A program made the translations under genes and the position numbers. A DNA stretch of 64,000 bases from NCBI GenBank assembly GCA_913058185.1, contig CAJXQX010000006.1:1-64000 (forward strand), read 5' to 3'. Positions within the stretch are counted from its first letter, which is position 1, and the number at the start of each line of letters is the position of its first letter. This stretch comes from an uncultured Verrucomicrobiota bacterium (GTDB lineage: Bacteria > Verrucomicrobiota > Verrucomicrobiia > Opitutales > Opitutaceae). A model generated the notes under the pieces. It was given only the letters and a program-made list of their open reading frames with translations, searched no databases and had not been told where the DNA came from. Shown piece by piece: positions 26,508 through 34,739 of this stretch.

Positions 26508-27918
26508 AACGAGTGATGTCTCGGAGGAACGTAAGCTTCAATTCTCCTACCGGTCCGTTTCGTTGCTTGGCAACGATTAAGTCGGCGGAGTCGGCTGCGA
26601 CTTGGAATTTTTCATCCGCATCGCGCGGACGAGCGAGCATTAAGACGACGTCGGCATCCTGCTCGATTGAGCCGGATTCACGTAGATCGGAGAGTTTGGG
26701 CGCACGGTTTTCTTTTTCCGCGGCACGGTTTAGCTGACTGAGCACGAGCACAGGGACATCCAATTCCTTGGCCAGTGCCTTCAAACCTCGAGAAATTTCC
26801 GCAACCTGCTGTTCGCGGGGAGTCTTAGGGTCGGTTGCGCTGAGTAACTGGAGGTAATCCACGATTATAAAACCCAGGGGATGACGGGCAGCTAGTCGAC
26901 GCGTCTTCGCACGTAACTCCATTATAGTCAATTGACTAGAGTCATCGATAAAGATCGGAGATTTGGATAATTCGTCGGCCGCCGTGACGAGATCTTTGTA
27001 TTCGTCGCCTCCGGGGCGCACGAAACCTTCCCGTAGTTTTTTCATGTTCACCCTGCCCCGTGAGCAAAGCATACGCATGCCGAGCTGAGCAGCACTCATT
27101 TCGAGTGAAAACACCAGCGTGGCGGCCGGCTCACCTCGACGAGGCAATGCGGCGGACTCCGCGATGTTGAGCGCCAGAGAAGTCTTACCCATGGAAGGTC
27201 GGGCAGCCAAAATGATCATTTCGGCCTTTTGGAACCCATAAGTCATGGCATCGAGTTCCTTGAACCCCGATGAAATCCCGGTGATCTCGCCCTTGTGGTG
27301 CATCATCTTGTCGATGACGACCCAGGCCTCCTTCGCTGTTTCCTTCATCGAGCGAGCTCCATCGCTCACCCGATCTTGAGTGACCGTAAAGATATCCTGC
27401 TCCAGCTTGTCGACGAACTCCTCGAGCCCGCCTTGATAGGCAAAACACTGCTCGACCGTCGACGTGCCGACCTTGATGAGTTCGCGCAACATGTAGAGCT
27501 CGCGCACTTTCTCGAGAAAGTAGTCGGTCTGGGCGGTCGTCGGGATGCGGCCACTGACCTGCATCAAATAAGCCACGCCACCGATCTCTTCCAACTGACC
27601 GGTGGTCTTAAGCTCCTCGGCCAATACTTCAATGGCAACGGGCGGAGCTTTTTGATAGAGCTCGATGAGCTTCTCATAAACGATCCGATTTGCCGCGACG
27701 TAGAAGGCCGCGGGGGGAAGTTTTTTCTCCAAACATTTCGCGATCGAATCCGAGCCATCCAACAAACAGCACGAGAGCAAATACTCCTCGGCTTCGACGG
27801 AATGTGGTGGCTGGCGGCCAATGCTCGGAGCATCCGTCATCGCCCCATTTCCACCGTTGGCAGAAGGGTTACGATTTCGACGAGAGTCGTTGCGGAAATC
27901 TGGAGGGGATTGATCCAT
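26488..27918 (-). CDS. dnaB: Replicative DNA helicase
   Basis: 476 residues from ATG 27918. The N-terminal primase-interaction domain contains PPHSVEAEEYLLSCCLLDG. The RecA-like ATPase has Walker A ARPSMGKTSL, Walker B (LGFIIVDYLQLL) and the DnaB segment LSQLNRAAEKE. The C-terminus ends FLRDITRFENHTP. It unwinds DNA at the fork. A strong terminator between rplI and dnaB implies its own promoter in the 117 bp gap. It shares its last bases with the bamA start. Confidence 0.95.
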   Translation of the reverse strand: MDQSPPDFRNDSRRNRNPSANGGNGAMTDAPSIGRQPPHSVEAEEYLLSCCLLDGSDSIAKCLEKKLPPAAFYVAANRIVYEKLIELYQKAPPVAIEVLAEELKTTGQLEEIGGVAYLMQVSGRIPTTAQTDYFLEKVRELYMLRELIKVGTSTVEQCFAYQGGLEEFVDKLEQDIFTVTQDRVSDGARSMKETAKEAWVVIDKMMHHKGEITGISSGFKELDAMTYGFQKAEMIILAARPSMGKTSLALNIAESAALPRRGEPAATLVFSLEMSAAQLGMRMLCSRGRVNMKKLREGFVRPGGDEYKDLVTAADELSKSPIFIDDSSQLTIMELRAKTRRLAARHPLGFIIVDYLQLLSATDPKTPREQQVAEISRGLKALAKELDVPVLVLSQLNRAAEKENRAPKLSDLRESGSIEQDADVVLMLARPRDADEKFQVAADSADLIVAKQRNGPVGELKLTFLRDITRFENHTP

Positions 27919-28034
27919 CAAGAGGAAACACTGATCGGAAGGATGCTGATCGACATTAGCAATCGGAGACCGGCGGAATCGGGGGAAAACTTGTTCCAGT
28001 TATTCACATCCCGGCAGGTCGAACGACGTAGATA

Positions 28035-28070
28035 CAAAAACAGCCGCGGATTTAAGATCCGCGGCTGTTC
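28035..28070 (-). terminator. Intrinsic terminator after rplI
   Basis: On the minus strand AACAGCCGCGGAT pairs perfectly with ATCCGCGGCTGTT around a six-base loop and is followed by TTTTTG, 22 bp after the rplI stop. It closes the ribosomal protein unit. Confidence 0.92.
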
Positions 28071-28091
28071 GCAAAAGGGATGTTAGATGAA

Positions 28092-28589
28092 TCAGGATTC
28101 GCTCGCTGCGGCCTCTTCTTCGGACTCTTCGATCGGATTTTCCGAAACGACGTCGAATGAGACTTCCACGCTGACGTCAGCGTGTAGCTTAATCTTGGAA
28201 GTGTGGTTACCCAACGCCTTCACCGGAGTGTAGAGGTGGACCTTCTTCTTATCGATTTCGATGCCCGCTTCGAGGATCTTCGCGTGGAGATCGGCGGCGG
28301 TGATCGCACCGAACATCTTACCGCCCTCACCCGTTTGCACGGCGAACGCGAGAGAAAGGGCTCCGAGCTTCTTGGCGAGCTCTTGAGCACCGTTTAATTC
28401 GGCTGCTTCACGCTCAGCGCGACGCTTGCACAGGGCATCGACACGCTTGCGATTGGCGACGGTCATGGGTGCGGCAAGTCCCCGGGGAAGGAGAAAATTG
28501 CGAGCATAACCGGCGCGGACTTTGACTTGGTCACCTTCGCCGCCGAGACCATCGACGGGTTGGAGGAGGAGAATTTCAGTGTTGGCCAT
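28092..28589 (-). CDS. rplI: 50S ribosomal protein L9
   Basis: 165 residues. The N-terminal L9 signature GGEGDQVKVRAGYARNFLLPRGLA is present, as is the helical linker. A C-terminal rRNA-binding domain ends in an acidic tail (EESEEEAAASES) longer than in E. coli. Part of the rpsF-ssb-rplI run, 58 bp after ssb. Confidence 0.96.
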   Translation of the reverse strand: MANTEILLLQPVDGLGGEGDQVKVRAGYARNFLLPRGLAAPMTVANRKRVDALCKRRAEREAAELNGAQELAKKLGALSLAFAVQTGEGGKMFGAITAADLHAKILEAGIEIDKKKVHLYTPVKALGNHTSKIKLHADVSVEVSFDVVSENPIEESEEEAAASES

Positions 28590-28647
28590 GGAATAGAATG
28601 ATTTGGCGATTCAGTTTGATTATAGAAATGAGAGGTGACGAAACGGC

Positions 28648-29130
28648 CTAGAATGGCACGTCTTCATCGAGGTTGTCTTCAGCAGCCGCAGCGGGCGCTG
28701 GATTTGGCTGACGCGGAGGCGGAGAATTCCGTTCCGGCGAGCCACCACTAACAGGTGCGTCAGAGGGAGGAGCACCGCCACCGCCTTGATCGTCACCGCG
28801 GCTACCAATAAATTGGAAGTTCTCGAGGACGACAGACAGACGATTGCGCTTTTGACCGGTGGTTTTGTCTTCCCAGGAGTCAAACCGGAGGCGGCCTTCA
28901 ACGAAGAGCGGACGACCTTTGGTGCAATACTTGGAAATGACTTCGCCTTGGCGGCCCCATGCTTCCACGTCGATAAACGTGGTCTCTTCGCGCTGCTGAC
29001 CGGCGCCGTCTTTAAACGTGCGGTTAACCGCCAGACCGAACTGGCAGATAGACGAACCCTTAGGCGTGACCCGGAGTTCCGGGTCGCGAGTGAGGTTTCC
29101 GATGAGGAGGACGCGATTTAGATTGGCCAT
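28648..29130 (-). CDS. ssb: Single-stranded DNA-binding protein
   Basis: 160 residues. OB-fold start MANLNRVLLIGNLTRDPELR, core TTFIDVEAWGRQGE, a disordered Gly/Pro-rich linker, and the acidic tip DEDVPF that binds SSB partners. Lies between rpsF and rplI, the common bacterial arrangement. Confidence 0.96.
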   Translation of the reverse strand: MANLNRVLLIGNLTRDPELRVTPKGSSICQFGLAVNRTFKDGAGQQREETTFIDVEAWGRQGEVISKYCTKGRPLFVEGRLRFDSWEDKTTGQKRNRLSVVLENFQFIGSRGDDQGGGGAPPSDAPVSGGSPERNSPPPRQPNPAPAAAAEDNLDEDVPF

Positions 29131-29163
29131 GGGGTTTGGACGACCGAGATCAAGAGACAGCGA

Positions 29164-29457
29164 TTAAACGCTCTCGACGTAGGTGCGGTAGACGGTTCGG
29201 TTGAGGCGAAGACGCTCAGTCAGAGCGGCGGGAGCCGATCCGGGGCCGGAGAAGTGCACTTGCACGTAAACGCCGGCAGGGCGCTTAGGGTTGGTGACGC
29301 GAGCGAATTCGCGTTGGCCAAGATTCTCGATCTCGCCGACTTCACCTTCGACGGTGACAATTTCTTGCTTCACGTCTTCGAGGATTTTGTCGACGTCTTC
29401 GACTCCAGTGGTGTCGAGGATGAAGGTGGCGCGGTAGTTACGGTTGGTGGGATTCAT
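29164..29457 (-). CDS. rpsF: 30S ribosomal protein S6
   Basis: 97 residues starting MNPTNRNYRATFILDTTG, with the S6 core VYVQVHFSGPG. Its start overlaps the end of pth by 20 bp, so translation is probably coupled. It precedes ssb by 33 bp. Confidence 0.93.
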   Translation of the reverse strand: MNPTNRNYRATFILDTTGVEDVDKILEDVKQEIVTVEGEVGEIENLGQREFARVTNPKRPAGVYVQVHFSGPGSAPAALTERLRLNRTVYRTYVESV

Positions 29458-30037
29458 TTTGATCTCTGCGATTTAGAAGGTTCATGGCCTGTTCGGAGCC
29501 GCTGGTGATGAGCAGATCCAGGCCGGAAAGGTAGGTTTTGAGTTGTTGTTCGACTTGCATGCGTTGTTCAGAGGTGAACTTACCGAGGACAAAGTCTTTG
29601 AGATCCATCTGTGCGGGGTGCTTCGGACCGATGCCGAGGCGGAAACGCTGGAAGCCGTCGCCCAATTTGGCGATGACATCGGCTATCCCATTGTGGCCGC
29701 CGGCGGTGCCTCGGGTAGAGACCTTGATCAGACCCAGATCGATCGTGAGGTCATCGTAAACGAGAACAACGTGGGCGTTGGACACTTTGAAATAGCTAGC
29801 GAGTAGGCGGGCAGCTTGACCACTTTCGTTCATGAACGTCTGTGGTTTAGCCAATAACACGGGGTTTCCCGAAGGGTGATCCCAACGGGTAATCTCGGCC
29901 TTAAAAGTAGGCTCGGCCTTCCACGTCAGACCCTCACGGGTAGCTAACGTGTCCAGCACTCGCCAACCGAGGTTATGGCGTGTGTCCGCATATTCCCGTC
30001 CTGGATTTCCCAGACCGAGCACAAGCGTGATGGACAT
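29438..30037 (-). CDS. pth: Peptidyl-tRNA hydrolase
   Basis: 199 residues from ATG 30037 (MSITLVLGLGNPG); the ten residues the track adds are intergenic. Recycles peptidyl-tRNA. Conserved Asn in GLGNPG, the catalytic His in YADTRHNLGW, KPQTFMNESG and YDDLTIDLG mark the family. Follows rplY by 64 bp, as is usual. Confidence 0.95.
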   Translation of the reverse strand: MSITLVLGLGNPGREYADTRHNLGWRVLDTLATREGLTWKAEPTFKAEITRWDHPSGNPVLLAKPQTFMNESGQAARLLASYFKVSNAHVVLVYDDLTIDLGLIKVSTRGTAGGHNGIADVIAKLGDGFQRFRLGIGPKHPAQMDLKDFVLGKFTSEQRMQVEQQLKTYLSGLDLLITSGSEQAMNLLNRRDQNESHQP

Positions 30038-30101
30038 AATACAAAGAACAAGCGACCTCAGTCGCAAAACGCAGCGTTAACACGCCGCGGCGGGAAATTG
30101 G

Positions 30102-30710
30102 TTATTTCTTCTCCTCTTCAGCTTCCTCACCTGGCTTCGGCTCTTCGGCCTCACCCATGAGAATGGAGATAACGGCTTGGCTAGCTGGATCGCGGTATTC
30201 CACGCCCTCAAGCTGAGGCAAACCACTGATTTTGACCGTCTCTTCGACGTTGATATTGGTCACATCGACTTCGATCGCACCAGGAAGATCCTTGGCGAGA
30301 CAACGAACTTTAACAGTGTGAGTGGCGATCTCAAGGATGCCGTTTTGCATTTTAACGCCAATCGCTTCGCCTTTTACGACGACAGGCACTTCAACCTCGA
30401 ACGTCTCATCAGCGCGAATTTCGCGGAAATCAGCGTGGAGGAAGATGTCCTTAATCGGATCGCGTTGAACCTCTTGGAGGAAGGAGAGCGACTTTTCGCG
30501 GCCTTCGCCTTCGAGCTCGATGATGGTCTTACGACCAGAGATCGAGATAAGCATTTTGGTGAATTCCCGAGCGTCGACGGTGAGCTTCACCGGATCGGTG
30601 TGCTTGCCATAGAGAATCGCAGGAATCTGATTAGCTCTGCGCAGGCGACGGGAGGCCGAACGGCCAGTTTCTTCGCGCTGCGTAACTTTGAGTGTAGGAG
30701 ATGTAGACAT
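30102..30710 (-). CDS. rplY: 50S ribosomal protein L25 (CTC-type, bL25)
   Basis: 202 residues from ATG 30710; 30 upstream residues in the track are promoter sequence. The L25 domain has RRANQIPAILYGKH, followed by a C-terminal CTC beta domain (VEVPVVVKGEAIGVK) and a Glu/Lys-rich tail. First gene of the rplY-pth-rpsF-ssb-rplI cluster, with 166 bp upstream to tRNA-Asn that must hold the promoter. Binds 5S rRNA. Confidence 0.94.
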   Translation of the reverse strand: MSTSPTLKVTQREETGRSASRRLRRANQIPAILYGKHTDPVKLTVDAREFTKMLISISGRKTIIELEGEGREKSLSFLQEVQRDPIKDIFLHADFREIRADETFEVEVPVVVKGEAIGVKMQNGILEIATHTVKVRCLAKDLPGAIEVDVTNINVEETVKISGLPQLEGVEYRDPASQAVISILMGEAEEPKPGEEAEEEKK

Positions 30711-30876
30711 AATTTCGTTCCCCCTGTCACCCCGGGATTGAGGGCAGGCGTAGTGGAAAAGAGAACCAGTGCATAGAATCGCCCTGCCAAAAGCAAACAA
30801 ATCTTTGGATCTTCACATTTCCTGCAATTGGAGCATTGACAACCCCCGCCTGCCCATTGTTTTTCAACCGCTTTAT

Positions 30877-30951
30877 TGCTCGGTAGCTCAGTGGCAGAGC
30901 AGGTGACTGTTAATCACTTGGTCGTTGGTTCGACCCCAACCCGAGCAGCCA
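30877..30951 (+). tRNA. tRNA-Asn(GTT)
   Basis: 75 nt with encoded CCA. Acceptor TGCTCGG pairs with CCGAGCA, the anticodon loop CTGTTAA carries GTT, and the T-arm is GTTGG-TTCGACC-CCAAC. Its 3' end is the apparent attachment site of the island to the right. Confidence 0.97.
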
Positions 30952-30956
30952 CTTTA
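30936..30956 (+). repeat. Left attachment-like repeat (tRNA-Asn 3' end)
   Basis: 21 bp containing CCCGAGCAGCCACT. It recurs at 34541-34561 with two mismatches. A duplicated tRNA 3' end bounding a 3.6 kb segment is typical of integrase-mediated insertion. Confidence 0.75.
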
Positions 30957-30993
30957 CCCCCAACGACTTAACTTAAGTTGTTGGGGGTTTTTT
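30956..30993 (+). terminator. Intrinsic terminator after tRNA-Asn
   Basis: CCCCCAACGACTT pairs with AAGTTGTTGGGGG and is followed by TTTTTT. It sits immediately after the left attachment-like repeat and probably came with the island. Confidence 0.9.
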
Positions 30994-31328
30994 GTGGGCA
31001 GGTGAATTTTGACTGTCCCGTTACTGCCCGCTCTTTGAAGTCTGAGTTGGAGGATTGAGACGTAGAATCGGTCTGAATCAGAATAGGACTGATTGATGGA
31101 TCTGGACCAATTGGTGGTAACCTGAATGGCGCAGGTGGAGTCAAGAGGGGCTCCTGTGTCACGCACCGTCCCCTTCAAATCCTCGCGATAACGTCAGAGT
31201 GATACCTTGGGCATGCCTGAGCCTAGAAAGTGCCTAGAATCTCGATGAGGGAATCGATGCGGGAATCGATGCGGGTACATGGGTGGAGCATCCACTACAT
31301 GATTGCCGTTTCCCCTCATGTGTAAGAA

Positions 31329-31702
31329 TCATGGCAAGGACTCTTGATGACGGTCTCCGATGAAAAAGAACGCCTCGATGCGGATCAAATCCGAGGAGAG
31401 GCCGCTGTAGATGACCGTCTTAACCTTTGAATGACTTTCTTGCAGCGCGGCTAGAATCTCAATCCCCCCGCGGTCGGGTAGCACCAAATCAAGGAGCAGG
31501 ATCTCGGCCTTGGTTTTCGCCAAACCAGACACCCCTCCTTCCGCGACGTCAGAGGTCCCAACCACCTCAAAATCAGCCGAGCTGTTAAATAGATCCGTGA
31601 GCAGCTCCAAAAAGCGGGGTGATCAATCGACGATAAATATGCGACGGGGAGCGCCATGCGCTCTGGTAGCACGGTTGGAGAGGATGCTTTGGTGATTTCC
31701 AT
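31329..31702 (-). pseudogene. Response regulator receiver fragment, frameshifted and with an internal stop
   Basis: Minus-strand translations give RRIFIVD, then a TGA where the second Asp of VDDS should be, then SPRFLELLTDLFNSSADFEVVG...LLLDLVLPDRGGIEIL, a REC domain with its phospho-Asp segment. An upstream ATG opens a different frame (MEITKASSPTVLPERMA), so the N-terminus is shifted. After TVIYSGLSSDL the similarity ends. It lacks the third conserved Lys region and any output domain. Downstream of nos in the same direction. Confidence 0.6.
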
Positions 31703-31808
31703 GGTAAATTTAGCGGACGGGGGAAGGAGCGAAGATACTTGCAGTCCATTGCACTGGACCGGGGGTCAAGTCATCCGCCCCTCCCCCCTAAGTCTGGGAA
31801 AACTCGAG

Positions 31809-32882
31809 TCAACTCGGTGCGCAGTCTCGGATAAACCGAGGGCAGAGATCGGTTGCCCGCATGGATTGATGAAACACCGGGGTCGTCGAGCCTGAGATTG
31901 GAGGCACGATCCATGTCCAGTCCGCTGAAACGGAGCGATTGCTCTGCGCTTCGTGGTCACAAAATTTTCCAAATTCCTTCGCCGCCGTGTGATGGTCCAC
32001 GATCTTGACTCCAGCGGCTCGAAAAGAATGCAGCACCGCGAAGTTCAGCTCCACGATAGCCCGATCCCGCCAGAGGCTCTCCTCGTGAGTGGCATCCAAT
32101 CCCATGGCCTTCGCCACCGCTGGCAGTTGATTGTAACGGTGAGGATCCCCCAGATTACGGGCTCCGATCTCCGTGCCCATATACCAGCCATTAAATGGGG
32201 CTAAGGGGAAATGCTGAGTGGCCGTTTGGAACGCCACATCACATACGACGGGCACCGGATACCACTTGAGACCAAGCTCCGAAATTTCTGGAACTTTCGG
32301 ATGGGTGATATGGACCTCCGGAACGAGCTCGGGAGGAACCTGACGCCATCGGTTTCGACCGGTCTCATCAGTGAAGAGTAAGGGGAGGAGATCAAATGCC
32401 GAGCGGCGGCGCGGGGGAGACCAGCCCCAATCAAGCGCTCGCTGCGTGGTTGCTATATTTTGGGGATCCCCCAACACCTCCCCGGATGCCGCTCGGTAGC
32501 CGGCGTAGCCGCACAACTGTTGATTCCAAATTCGTAATGATCCGATTTCCGATGCGTCAGGGAAAACTGAGATGATCGGACGCACGCGACCGCCGTTGAA
32601 GGCATCCCGCAGGTGGACCCAGAGCTGGTCTATGATCTGCTCGGCGCGGTGGCAATGCCGCTGATCCCGAACCACCAAACTCGACCAATAAAGACGCCCG
32701 ATACACCGGGAGTGATTGCGCCAAGCCTCGCGGGCGTCGCGCTCCAGATCAGTGGGTCTGCTCGGACTCCCGCCCGAGTGTGATTCACCGCCGGAGGAAT
32801 CGGCGATGAATCCTTGGTTAAGGTTGCTCGCGGCAAGCCGAGGGCGAAGTGGGCGATCTGCAAACGGACAATGGCCTGACAT
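31809..32882 (-). CDS. nos: Bacterial nitric oxide synthase oxygenase
   Basis: 357 residues, the size of Bacillus-type NOS. It should convert L-arginine to citrulline and NO using heme and a pterin, with electrons from an unlinked reductase. The heme-thiolate segment AWRNHSRCIGRLYW holds the axial Cys near residue 60. LRIWNQQLCGYAGYR, GDPQN and FDLLPLLF follow. The substrate-binding Glu is in FNGWYMGTEIGARNL, then LWRDRAIVELNFAVLHSF, IVDHHTAA and ADWTWIVPPISGSTTPVFH. No reductase domain is attached. The last 15 residues diverge from the family. Immediately upstream (12 bp) is a Fur-like regulator, so the two likely form an operon within the tRNA-Asn island. Confidence 0.93.
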   Translation of the reverse strand: MSGHCPFADRPLRPRLAASNLNQGFIADSSGGESHSGGSPSRPTDLERDAREAWRNHSRCIGRLYWSSLVVRDQRHCHRAEQIIDQLWVHLRDAFNGGRVRPIISVFPDASEIGSLRIWNQQLCGYAGYRAASGEVLGDPQNIATTQRALDWGWSPPRRRSAFDLLPLLFTDETGRNRWRQVPPELVPEVHITHPKVPEISELGLKWYPVPVVCDVAFQTATQHFPLAPFNGWYMGTEIGARNLGDPHRYNQLPAVAKAMGLDATHEESLWRDRAIVELNFAVLHSFRAAGVKIVDHHTAAKEFGKFCDHEAQSNRSVSADWTWIVPPISGSTTPVFHQSMRATDLCPRFIRDCAPS

Positions 32883-32894
32883 AATAAACCTAGT

Positions 32895-33587
32895 TTAAGG
32901 CCCAAACACTCTCCATCTTAGTCGCCCGAAATCGGCAACGGACTGCCCAAAACGCACCGTTCCCGGCGCCCTCGACGGGGCGCAAGAACGCCATCGAGTG
33001 TTTAAGAATCGAGCGGATCCTTGCTGCACGACCTGTGCCGGCTGGGCTTCGCCCGCTTGTGCCCTCAACCCGATTTCATCGCCCCAACCGACCAAATCCC
33101 CGGAAGGGATTGATGCTTGGTTTCTGGGGGCGGGCCGCTTTTCTTGTCGAGAGGTCGCCTGAAGTATCGCAGAACTCGACACATCGGAATAGCCGTTTTC
33201 TCTGAGTTTAGTTTCCATGAGTTCCAATACTTGGGTTACCATCGCGCTCGGCTCTGCATCGAGTGCTACCAGCCCGCCCGTTTTGCGATCTAGAATTTGG
33301 TGACACGTTGGCTTGTGAGCCGCTAATTCAAAGAACCGGGCGTTTTCATGAACCAACATGACGTGAACCAATTTAGCCTGCGTCAGGCGAGTGAGGATTC
33401 GATGAACGGTGCTCAAATCGTAGCCGAGGGGTTTTAGTGCTTCGAATATCCCCCGGGGGCTCATTGGACTCTTGGCAGCGTGAAGCAGACGCAGGAGCGA
33501 GCGCACCGCTTTGGTCGATCTTAAGCCACGCTCAGAAAGGACATGAGCGATCCATTCATCGAGGGCGTGCGATTTAGCGGGTATCAT
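32895..33587 (-). CDS. Fur-family-like regulator with long C-terminal extension
   Basis: 230 residues. Residues of about 20-120 match a Fur winged helix and dimerisation region: SPRGIFEALKPLGYDLSTVHRILTRLTQAKLVHVM, then FFELAAHKPTCHQILDRKTGGLVALD. The His-Cys cluster is present but the second CxxC-type cysteine is missing, so metal binding is uncertain. The last 80 or so residues (from about RQEKRPAPRNQ) resemble no family I know and may be read-through of a lost stop. It precedes nos by 12 bp. It may sense metal, heme or NO; none of this is shown by the sequence. Confidence 0.65.
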   Translation of the reverse strand: MIPAKSHALDEWIAHVLSERGLRSTKAVRSLLRLLHAAKSPMSPRGIFEALKPLGYDLSTVHRILTRLTQAKLVHVMLVHENARFFELAAHKPTCHQILDRKTGGLVALDAEPSAMVTQVLELMETKLRENGYSDVSSSAILQATSRQEKRPAPRNQASIPSGDLVGWGDEIGLRAQAGEAQPAQVVQQGSARFLNTRWRSCAPSRAPGTVRFGQSVADFGRLRWRVFGP

Positions 33588-33911
33588 TTTGAGTAGATTG
33601 ATGGGTTTTTCACAGTTTGGTGGCTAAGGGATCTGCTCCGGGAACAAGACCGCGCGGGAATACCAACGTAACTTGGTTGAGGAGCATCCCCAGTGAGAGT
33701 TTAAGCCTTGGAGAGCCGCTGAGCTCCCCGGCCGCTCGTTAACTCGGGCCCGCCCCCACCCTTGACTAGCAAAGCCTTTTCCCGAAAGCCGTCAAGGATC
33801 AGCTCGAACTAATCTCGGACGAGCAATTGGCCAATGCGCCCGACTCCGAACCAATGCGAACCGATGTAAGCTTCGAGGGTAGAGCCGGGGTAAAAATCGA
33901 CCGCGCTCACC

Positions 33912-34163
33912 ATGCAGCGGGAATTCGTCTCGATGATCTCCCATGAATTCCGCAGCCCTATGGCCGCGATCCAAGGGACCTCGCATTTGATCGAAATGAG
34001 TCTGAATGGAAACCTGCCCGGAAAGCTCGATCGGTATTTGGAAATCCAGAAAGAATCGCTCAAGACGTTGGGGGAATTGGTCGATCAAGTGCTCCTATTG
34101 AACCAACTGTTCACCGACAATGTCCGATCAACGGCTGACTCAACCGAAAAACTTTTGCAGTGA
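33912..34163 (+). pseudogene. Histidine kinase HisKA fragment
   Basis: 83 residues beginning MQREFVSMISHEFRSPMAAIQG, the H-box of a sensor kinase, followed by the second dimerisation helix. A stop upstream (33891) and at 34163 cut off the sensor and the ATPase domain. Probably a relic, paired by ancestry with the broken response regulator of the island. Confidence 0.6.
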
Positions 34164-34395
34164 TCGTCGTAAAGTCGCCCAGTTTCTACGCGATCACCGA
34201 ACCAATTCTTCCAACCGCAGTGCAGAATCTACCTGCTGCAATGATGCAATCAGTCGGGCTTCATCGATTGCGGCGACGGCTCGAGGTGATGGGGAAACCA
34301 TGGCAGAATAGATACGCTGTGAGTAGCGAGAAAACCCACCTACGAAACGGAGCAGGTCATGCTAAAATCGATAGTAAATCCGATTTGGAACGAAT

Positions 34396-34446
34396 GGAAC
34401 GAATTGACCGTGCCATCCTGACGCATGCCCAATTCCAATTCGTTCC
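34396..34446. repeat. Inverted repeat GGAACGAATTG / CAATTCGTTCC
   Basis: Eleven perfectly complementary bases separated by 29 bp. The left arm is preceded by the near-tandem GGAACGAATGGAACGAATT. It lies in a 377 bp gene-free stretch near the right end of the island. It could be a binding site for a recombination protein or simply a hairpin. Confidence 0.5.
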
Positions 34447-34540
34447 AACTTTCCGAATTTGTTAATCAGTTGGAACGATTCACGGGGCATTTCCCCCTCT
34501 GTCGCGGTCTGTTTTCCCGTGACCGAGTTCGTCATTCCAT

Positions 34541-34561
34541 CCAGCCCGAGCAGCCACTCTA
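34541..34561 (+). repeat. Right attachment-like repeat
   Basis: Copy of the tRNA-Asn 3' end containing CCCGAGCAGCCACT, with two mismatches to 30936-30956, without the rest of a tRNA. Followed directly by a terminator hairpin. Confidence 0.75.
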
Positions 34562-34596
34562 GAAAAGGCCGTTTCCCCTAAGGGAGGGGGGCTTTT
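34562..34596 (+). terminator. Terminator-like hairpin after the right attachment repeat
   Basis: AAAAGGCC-type arm facing GGGGCTTTTT with a C/G-rich interior stem and a closing T-run. No gene on the plus strand precedes it, so I read it as the original tRNA-Asn terminator pushed away by the island. Confidence 0.65.
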
Positions 34597-34739
34597 TCGT
34601 GCCCTAATTTCAATATCTGGAGTCAGATCATCGAAGGACTGCAGATCGGTGATAAACATAGACTTAAACGCGTATCCAAATTTTTAGTAATGCTTTAGGT
34701 CACATACCGTTTCTCTGAAATACTTGTGATCGACCTAGC

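Larger units (their letters stand above)
30952..34561. mobile_element. Degenerate genomic island at tRNA-Asn
   Basis: 3.6 kb between direct repeats of the tRNA-Asn 3' end. Each repeat is followed by a different intrinsic terminator, consistent with the original tRNA terminator having been displaced to the right end. Contents: a broken response regulator, nos, a Fur-like gene and a kinase fragment. No integrase or transposase gene remains. Two blank stretches over 300 bp (about 30994-31328 and 33588-33911) show no gene; the first contains a tandem GGGAATCGATGC. The interpretation is inferred, with no comparison to an empty site. Confidence 0.65.

Noticed and set aside
31329-34163. The two-component fragments as functional proteins
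   Set aside because: One lacks its first Asp pair region through a stop and has no output domain, the other has no sensor or ATPase domain.
30952-34561. Island as an active prophage or integrative element
   Set aside because: No integrase, recombinase, phage structural or transfer gene is visible.
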